Shown here: piece after piece, positions 52,331 through 59,361 of the stretch
How positions within the stretch are numbered: position 1 is the first letter of the stretch
Layout: each line of letters opens with the position of its first letter
Assembly: GCA_003640385.1 (NCBI GenBank)
Contig: RCAB01000406.1
Location: forward strand, 1 to 59,361
Reading direction: 5' to 3'
Source of the DNA: Setaria digitata
Taxonomy: Eukaryota > Nematoda > Chromadorea > Rhabditida > Setariidae
DNA: 59,361 nucleotides
Made by a program: the position numbers and the translations under genes
The notes under the pieces: generated by a model
Told to the model about the DNA's origin: nothing
Database searches by the model: none
The model's input: only the letters and a program-made list of their open reading frames with translations

Positions 52331-55300
52331 GATTAGCTGTAATTATTATGAATGAATCTATGAGATTAATCTCAAGAGCAGAAATGTATGAAGCATAAAT
52401 AATACGTGAGTTGGAATCATATCAGTCAGAATTAAATGTTTGTTTCGTGAAGTATAGTGGAAAGCTTCTCTTGATCATTTGCAATTTTCATCGCTCTTCA
52501 AGTTTGTTTAAAAAATGTCAGTGTATCCACCTGGAAATCCTTCATACCTCTAAAGTTATAATTAATTGATTCCATCGATTCAGTTTTTAGTTCGATAAGA
52601 AGTGCGCATGTAACAACCACCTGTTGCCACATTTAATAAGTAGACTGATGCGTCATTATTAATACATCCTGTTTTGTTAGCACTCTGCGGAAACGACTAA
52701 ATTTAATTGAAAAATCGAAGGATGATTTGCATAGGGAGAAGGAACAAGCTTTAAGAGAAGACATTGTTTCATTTAGTGGTGACACTTGCAAATGACATCA
52801 CTGGTGTCGCTTCAATGAGAGGTGTGTGAAGGGAGTGAAAATTTCCTCAAATTATTTAACCTTGACCTGCCCAATTAGCAGTGAAGTCAAAATGCATAGC
52901 TGTGTGAAACTATCTGGCAATCTATTATTTTCGAGATTTCTGCCTGACTCGATAATTCTGCGTTGATTTAAACAACCAATATTACGGTGAGAAAAAATAA
53001 TATATAAATTATAATAACTATTAAAAGTTGAAGAAACGTGTCACAATAAACCATAAATTTGTGTGTTTTTTGATTTGAAAGAGATAAAGGAAGTGGTACA
53101 AGAAGTTACACGTTTTTCGCCCACTTATTCGGATAATAGAACTCGACAATATAAATATCATCTCTCAGAATTAAAATGTAACTAAAATGAATTTTAATTT
53201 AGTTTAAATTCGTAGATGGAAATTTTGTTGAGCAACAAAGTAATGGATGGTAGTATGAAATGTGTCGTTGACTTTCAGTACACACTGAATGACTCTGATC
53301 CGACACTGTCATCAGCATCAACGGTAGCAGTTGCGTGGTGCAGCGAGACAGTTTGTCTTTTTTTGGACGCGAACTTGTGGAGTTCGATGGATAGTGTTCA
53401 CTTCCTCTCTCTTTTTTCTTCTCCTTTCGTGCTTGACAGAACTCGCAAAAGAATTCAACTGTAGAAATGAAGCCAAAAAAAAAACCTGTATCTTCACCTG
53501 TACAAAACACCTTCAATCAGCGCTTGCTTCTTTAGTAACTGAGCAACTAACAGCTTTATTTTTATTAGATGTTTTATATGAAATTTGTCGAAGATTTATT
53601 TGTCGAAAATGAATAGGTTTATGAAGCTGAATTTCACTTCAGTAAATACTTTTCTAGGAAGGTCTCGATTTTGTAAATCATTTTTTTATTTTCTTATCAA
53701 GTTGAATTTATCCGAAGATATGATAAAGGGATTATGCAAATTGAACAATAGATGGCGTGAAATTATCGAATTCTGTGTGCTGTATGATACAAAAATGAAT
53801 TCTAAATTCCTAACCAATTATCATCTGATAATGTCATTTGAATGCTTCTACTTTTCCAGAAAGTTTCGAAATTCTAAACTTAAATTTCATGGCATTTTGA
53901 AGGGAGCAAAAAGTATTTTCACTTGTAATTTTTTTTCTCTCTCAATACGTCTACCTTTGAAATTGTAGGTTATTTATTCCACATGAAAGCAGTTAGATTC
54001 AAATCAAATTGAAAAGTTAGACTTCATTATTGTTCATTCAGTAAACTATCCGGTTGCCCCGCAACCATTCTCTCTCTCCATTCTCCCACCTTCACAAAGA
54101 CATTTTTGCAAATTATAATCTTCAATTATGCGAGCAGAATTTTTGATCGAAAAATTTCACCCCTTTCACGCAAACTGCATCGTACAGTATTACTCCCAAA
54201 GTAATGATCAGTATAGATATGCTACTTTGCCAGGAAGCAATCAGTTATGGCTCTTAAATAACGCACCTATTGCTCTTGTTCAATTAAGTTTTATCTGCAA
54301 CAATACGTAATTGCTCACTTACGTGTACGTCAGTTGATACAAGAACCATTTGAGGGGAAGCTTCGATGCAAATCATCAAACAGAAAGGAGTGGAAGAAAG
54401 CTCGAAAACATCTGTAAGTCTCGCAGGTCAGTCGATTGGAGAAATTCATCGATTCTTTTGATTTGTTCAATTTTCCCTAATAAGTATCAAATAAGAATTT
54501 GGCATTTCATTCTGTTAAATCTGATTTCATGCTGTAAATTTACCTTGCTGCTAATTACTCAAATCCTCATCAAAGTCACTGTTTCACTTCTCAGATCCAT
54601 TCCTTTGATCTTCTGTCCATGAAGTATTACATCATCTTCTTTACTTTTACTTATCCATATTTTTTGAAAAATGATTAAAATGAAGTAAAAGAAGAATAAG
54701 AATTACTAATAGAGATAAGGAATATGAACAACTTATTCCTGCAATGGATTTAATGCACTTAGAGCGATTAAATGCAATTATTTGCAACGCCCGCTTGCAT
54801 TATGATCAAATCTAAATCATTATTAGACTCATTTCATAGACAATTTCTTTAAATTAATTTTTTCCCGATTAATTTGGAAAAAAAGAACGTTATTTAGAGC
54901 ATACAAATGAACGCAATTCCACAAGCAAAATATCAACAAAATAATTATTCTTTAAGAGAAAGAAAAATAGATTTGCTAATCACCAAACTAATGATATTTC
55001 TTAAATCAAATTGTTTCATGCGACTTTTATGAATTGTTTTGTGATTCATCATGTTTATTTGCAGAATTGCCCTCATCACCTGCTGTTGTTTATATGTTCT
55101 CTTTTGTTTTCTGAGGCAAACAGGAACTACCTTCCTCGGGTTAAAGGTCACCAGAGATACACAGCTTTCTCCGATAGATGAACAACATTCGCTAAAAAAT
55201 GATCGCTTATTTTATCATTTCACTTTCACATACGCTTTGCTCAATCTCGTGTAGTTTTCTTATTCACTGAGAGTTAGATCCAATATAAAGCAAATCTGTT

Positions 55301-56169
55301 CTTGTTAATTCTAATTTGCTGAACGAATTTAACGCTTATTTCTACTTTCTTCATTGGTAGTTATTGTATGATTAAATACTTCATCATTTTACCCACCAGG
55401 AAACTACGAATTCCCGAACGTTTGGTATATTATGCGGGTGCAACTTCACAGAAAATACAGTCCTTAACTCTTCCAGTTCTTCATTTCACTTAAAGCATCT
55501 ATTATTAGCCTTCATCTTCTAATTTTAATCGACCAGCATACAGATAGTGGTTACTCGGTTTCAATTCCTACCAATTCTATCCACGTCAAAGGCAGTTCTA
55601 CTTTTCGAGAATATACTATTGAAGCAATCATTTCATTATCGGCAACTGCCATTTTCAAAATTGTCCTTTATTAAACATCACGCATCAATCTAGTCATATT
55701 TCCGAAAAGTTGCAACAAAGCATAAAGACATTTATAGCATAATGAAGTATTTGTAACAATGAAACAAAGCAAACCGGTAGTGACGAGATGGTAGTATAAG
55801 TTATAAGTTACCATTTCGCTTCTTCGTTTATCGTTTAGTTTGTTTTGCACTAATCTGCAAGATTAAAATATCAAATAGAATGTTGTCATGGACCTAAGCA
55901 GAGATTCATTGGGTTGTGTACTCTTTCAGGTGATCTATTATTGGTCTAGATGCTTAGTTAAACTGTGAAAATTAAATTAATTAGGTATGTAGAAACAAAT
56001 TCCAATTATCATCATGTGTACAAAGGCTGAAGTAGCTAATCCTCTGCGTAATCGATGAACCGAAGTAGTTTTTTTTGGATGGACCAAAGAATTTCTGTAT
56101 ATTTAAAATAAAGCAATTCAGAGGTTCAATTCCAGAATGGAAAGGCAGCAGTAGCAGGATGGCTTAAAC
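52331..56169. other. Gene-poor region
   Basis: About 3.8 kb without a convincing gene. The segment 53200-53620 is less AT-rich and is open in two plus-strand frames and one minus-strand frame at once, so its coding status cannot be decided. A 127-codon frame at 53585-53968 (+) and short frames at 54128-54622 lack splice context. Confidence 0.45.
56137..56167 (+). promoter_or_regulatory. Two minimal upstream reading frames
   Basis: After a likely trans-splice acceptor (AATTCCAG, ending 56135) there is a 5-codon frame ATG-GAA-AGG-CAG-CAG-TAG (56137-56154). It is followed by a 2-codon frame ATG-GCT-TAA (56159-56167) ending 2 bases before the main ATG at 56170. If transcribed as placed, both would have to be bypassed or followed by reinitiation. 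Confidence 0.5.
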
Positions 56170-56828
56170 ATGGAATTAGCAAACTTTACCGCTTCTACAT
56201 TTCAACAGAATCAGCAGCAACAACAACAGACTTCTTTATTTCAGTCAAATTTACATCGATGGGAAGACAGCGATGATTGCTTGAATGATAAGTAAATTTT
56301 TCCTTCTATTTATGCGCCTTCTTCAGAATAATCTGAACGTTTCTTCTCAGTCGCAAAAATTGTTTTAGACAGTCATGGGATACAACTCAACGACCTTCAA
56401 CATCAGCATCAATTACCTCAACAACACCAACGATATTGGTGTCTAGCAGCACCACTGATAATGAGAACTCTGAGTGCCCTGAAAGCAATCATCGTTACTG
56501 CACAACGAATCACCAAGCAATTCTTGGATTAGATCGAGAAAAATTAATTCGATATATATATTTTGGACAAATAACTTTGGTCATCATAGTTGCCCTGGCA
56601 TGGGTTGCTTTCACTATTTTAGAGCTCGATCCTAAGACGATTATTGGAAATATCACAACTGCTGGTAAACAACATGGACAGATTATGCCTGAAACATCAG
56701 TGAGTGGTAGGAGTTTAATCAGTTCGGTTTCAGCAGTTTCACTAGCGTTAACCAGAGACTTGACATTTGCACCAATACTAGCAATTGCTTTAGCAGTGAT
56801 TATCCATAATTATCATTTGTTCCACTGA
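56170..56828 (+). CDS. Unknown two-exon membrane protein
   Basis: Exons 56170-56291 and 56369-56828 join in phase (AA|GTAAAT ... GTTTTAG|A) to give 193 residues. I do not recognise the family. The first 90 or so residues are polar and low in complexity, with a Gln run followed by Ser/Thr-rich sequence. Then comes DREKLIRYIYFGQ and a strong hydrophobic helix (TLVIIVALAWVAFTIL). After a polar loop there is a second hydrophobic segment near the C-terminus (FAPILAIALAVIIH). There is no N-terminal signal peptide. It is probably a small protein with two membrane passes and a cytosolic disordered N-terminus, which is inference. Confidence 0.62.
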
Positions 56829-57169
56829 TTTAGAAAAATAAAGATCGACAACCACTGTTCAGTACCTCTGCAAGCAGAAAGTGATGTTCCTTTTGTCTTT
56901 TTCAGCTAATGCGGTTCCTTATCAGTAATTATCAGATTGATACCTTGTTCAAATGAAGATTAATACACTTCAATTTACGTCACAGAACTCAAATTTATTG
57001 ATTATTCACTTCGAAAGCATTTCACAACAGTAAGCAACAATTTTATTTAATGCAAGTATTACTTACAAACGGACAGCGAATAGTATCGCGACAACATGGC
57101 TGCAGGAGCTTCTTTAAATTAAATTCTTTTTTTAAAGACCAAGACCTAGCTCATTTGTGTCTTACGTTC
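56829..57169. other. Short convergent intergenic region
   Basis: These 341 bases separate the 3' ends of the unknown membrane protein and the right-edge gene. An AATAAA lies about 8 bases after the stop, at 56837. Nothing else was seen. Confidence 0.6.
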
Positions 57170-58660
57170 TCATCCTGGCTGTGTCGAAAGTAGAGGAGAC
57201 TTTTCGGATTGTTTGGTAAGTTCCCTGACGGAAACTTGACTTTCTCTGGCACTTCCGGAATCATGCGATTCTGGTTGCCGTCTCTTATTCTGTTCAGCAT
57301 CTAATACATGGTTCACTGTAATATTCAACGTTGGGGTTTCTTGTCGTGGCATATCTTGTTTCCACTTAAGAAATGCTTTATCTTGTTGCTCTCTGCTTTC
57401 CATGGTTGATTCTGTTAACGTCTTTGATGACTGTCGTTCAAACTCTTCAGATGCCGTAGTCATCTGCGTCAGATCCACCGATGGTATTGAAACTTGTGTT
57501 AAATCTTCAGTCAACTTCTCACCTCTGACGATCTTAAATATAAGAAGTTCCTTTACTATTAATTCATATTCCTTCCATTTTTTGTGTCTGCTAAATACGG
57601 TCAGTTCAAATAGAAAAAGAAAGTAATTCGGTGTCCTGAAATATGTATCAGAGTGAAATGCATTGGCTTAGTGAGTCATTTTCTATCAGATGCCCATCTT
57701 TAGGCTTCAACGGATTTAAGATGACATAACACTATGAACATATTTCAAAGCAAATGATACTGGGGGTTTTTTAACAGTTTTTTGCGCCTCACGGCATATC
57801 TGGATGGCAGTTGGCGTGTATTTGGACGGTAGCAAATTCTTCGAGCATACTACTCTGAAAAAACACTCATTTAATGTTGGCTATTCCGAAAGATCAGTTA
57901 AAGATTTCCGAAAAATTACAAGAAAGACAAGAATAGCACTTTCCAATTCATAAGAGTAAATTGAGTCCAATTTACCAGCATATCGGAATTAAATTTTATC
58001 TCCACCACAACGAAAGACCTACAAATAATCCGATANATTAAATTTTATCTCCACCACAACGAAAGACCTACAAATAATCCGATAGCCTAATTAATTCTAA
58101 CCACCTCAAATCTACTTTTCCTGAGAATGCAAATAATGGCGTCCTCTACATAATCAGATGAAATTCCAACCCCGACTGTGTTCCATCAGGCTTCATGAAC
58201 AAAGTTTTGGGACGGTGTTTGGCGGTAGTTTTAAATGAATTTTCTGCACTCCCTTCACTTTTCGGCAATTCATTGTGGAAACTTAATCGTATAGAATGTT
58301 CGACAACCGCCTTTTTAGGCTGCTCGGATACTCCTGTATATCTGTCAGCTATGTAAAGCATTCTGTCATACAATGTATGTCGATTTTCAACACTATATCA
58401 GAATATGAACCATTTAATAAGCAAAGTTTAATTCCCCTTCTGTTAGTTTATGTTCAGCTTTCTAACCGAGAAAAGCTTTTATAGGAAGATTTTGACAGAT
58501 GACAGAAAAATTCGACAATAAATACCGTTTTTTGTGATTGAAACTTTCCTGGTTCTTGAACAGTTTGTAGAACCATATGTGATGAGCAGTAATGTGCCAA
58601 CAGTTAAATAGAGTACGCCTATAAAGCCGATCTGCAATAGCACTGAACCTGGATAACAAA
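57170..58660 (-). CDS. 3' part of an unknown membrane protein gene, 5' end unresolved
   Basis: Well-supported exons from 3': 57170-57532 (ends TGA) and 57776-57854, joined in phase. Further 5' is an exon of about 58362 down to about 58150, containing MLYIADRYTGVSE and KHRPKTLFMKPDG. Beyond that, at about 58658-58550, an open stretch contains a membrane helix (IGFIGVLYLTVGTLLLITYG) followed by NCSRTRK. The donor of the third exon and the link to the helix exon could not be fixed, since the obvious phases do not match. The C-terminal 121 codons are polar and Gln/Ser/Thr/Glu-rich, with repeated DLTQ and a final SEKSPLLSTQPG. This suggests a cytosolic disordered tail. No family recognised. The 5' end may lie beyond the window. 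Confidence 0.5.
57988..58084. repeat. Exact 48-base tandem duplication around a single N
   Basis: The 48 bases at 57988-58035 recur exactly at 58037-58084, separated only by the unresolved base N at 58036. This is what two overlapping contigs look like when joined without merging the overlap. It lies in an intron of the right-edge gene. Confidence 0.95.
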
Positions 58661-59361
58661 ACTACTCGACCTCTTATAGCTGAACCCATCTAGCAGTTCC
58701 TTTACTAAAGCATGTTTCCGGATGACAGTGAAAAACGAATATCACATGAGAAACTCCAGCACATGATGCAAAATACCAAGAAATTTCGTTTTTGGAAATT
58801 GGACTCTTACTGCTCTTAAAATTTAATTATTTCGAAAATTCGATTGTATCTTGACAGCATAAGGCCTATGATATCAAATCGCAACAAATCCTGTTTCAGT
58901 TCGACCTTCGTGGGAGGATGACAAGAAGTGGATGTGAAGGATGAGAAGTTATGGTGGTATAAAGCCTGAGTGGACAATGCTGGCCAGAGGGACAAGAACA
59001 TCACTGCAAGAGTTCCTTCCTAATAGAACTACACGTCTTTGTCGAGAATTATAGAAATGAATTCCTGCCCCTCACTCAATCTTATATAAATAAAATAAAA
59101 AATCCAAGACTGAATGAGAGTTTGAAATTTACAGTAAATTTGTATTTATTGTAAACAACCACTGAACCCCAGCAATGGAAAAACTGATATCATCCCTCAG
59201 ATTAACGGCTACAAACGTCCACTCCTTGACGATAAAGTTGCCACAACACAAATAAACCATAACACCATGATTGCGATGAAACGACGTTTTCAGAACAATC
59301 ATTAACCAGTATTCCTCTTAACTGTTAGATTTTTGTTTTAACCAAGAGTAACGAGCCTCCT
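58661..59361. other. Right edge of the window
   Basis: Upstream exons of the right-edge gene may lie here. The 62-codon minus-strand frame at 58816-59004 has no clear splice partners. Nothing else is identifiable. Confidence 0.4.

Noticed and set aside
1..59361. Search by eye for intact tRNA or rRNA genes, the nematode spliced-leader sequence, CRISPR arrays, transposase or reverse transcriptase genes, and Wolbachia-like insertions
   Set aside because: None were seen. The only tRNA-like signal is the degenerate element in the eif-3.A intron.

Overview
The window is a piece of an AT-rich animal genome that reads as a parasitic nematode, most likely of the filarial/spirurid group. Genes are split into many short exons (mostly 50-250 bases) by short introns ending in T-rich tracts plus CAG/TAG. 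Several start codons sit a few bases after an isolated splice acceptor, as expected for spliced-leader trans-splicing. The proteins match metazoan families with nematode-like divergence. The genus cannot be fixed from the sequence, and there is no sign of bacterial genes.

Layout, left to right. Positions 3144-11207 (+) hold a 22-exon class I myosin of the MYO1D/hum-5 type (1012 codons). Positions 15088-20410 (+) hold an unrecognised, largely disordered Gln/Met/Pro-rich protein of about 15-16 exons. It converges on 22223-29528 (-), a complete 19-exon gene for translation initiation factor eIF3 subunit A (1108 residues). Positions 31676-39817 (+) hold a small FAM173/ATPSCKMT-type mitochondrial lysine methyltransferase split by a 7.2-kb intron. 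Inside that intron, on the same strand, lies an intronless XPR1-like SPX-EXS phosphate exporter (35087-37252). A head-to-head pair follows: a secreted Ly6/three-finger protein (42955-43834, -) and a small dual-specificity phosphatase (44073-45394, +), with start codons only 238 bases apart. Next is a 7-exon GT31 beta-1,3-glycosyltransferase (46668-48504, -). The right quarter is gene-poor: a low-confidence gene at 49934-52330 (-), a two-exon unknown membrane protein (56170-56828, +), and the 3' end of a membrane protein whose 5' end was not resolved (57170 to about 58660, -).

I built the main gene models by hand from splice signals. In the well-supported ones all exon phases close and total length agrees with the family: myosin 1012 residues, eIF3A 1108, phosphatase 190, GT31 345, Ly6 152, SPX-EXS 721.

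The genes are mostly unrelated housekeeping or cell-surface functions. The one suggestive coupling is the phosphate exporter nested in the gene for a methyltransferase whose vertebrate homologue modifies the ATP synthase c-subunit. Other points of interest are two introns with GC instead of GT donors, a 10-base first coding exon, substitutions in conserved myosin motor motifs, a tRNA-derived element in an eIF3A intron, and a 48-base duplication around a single N that looks like an assembly join.
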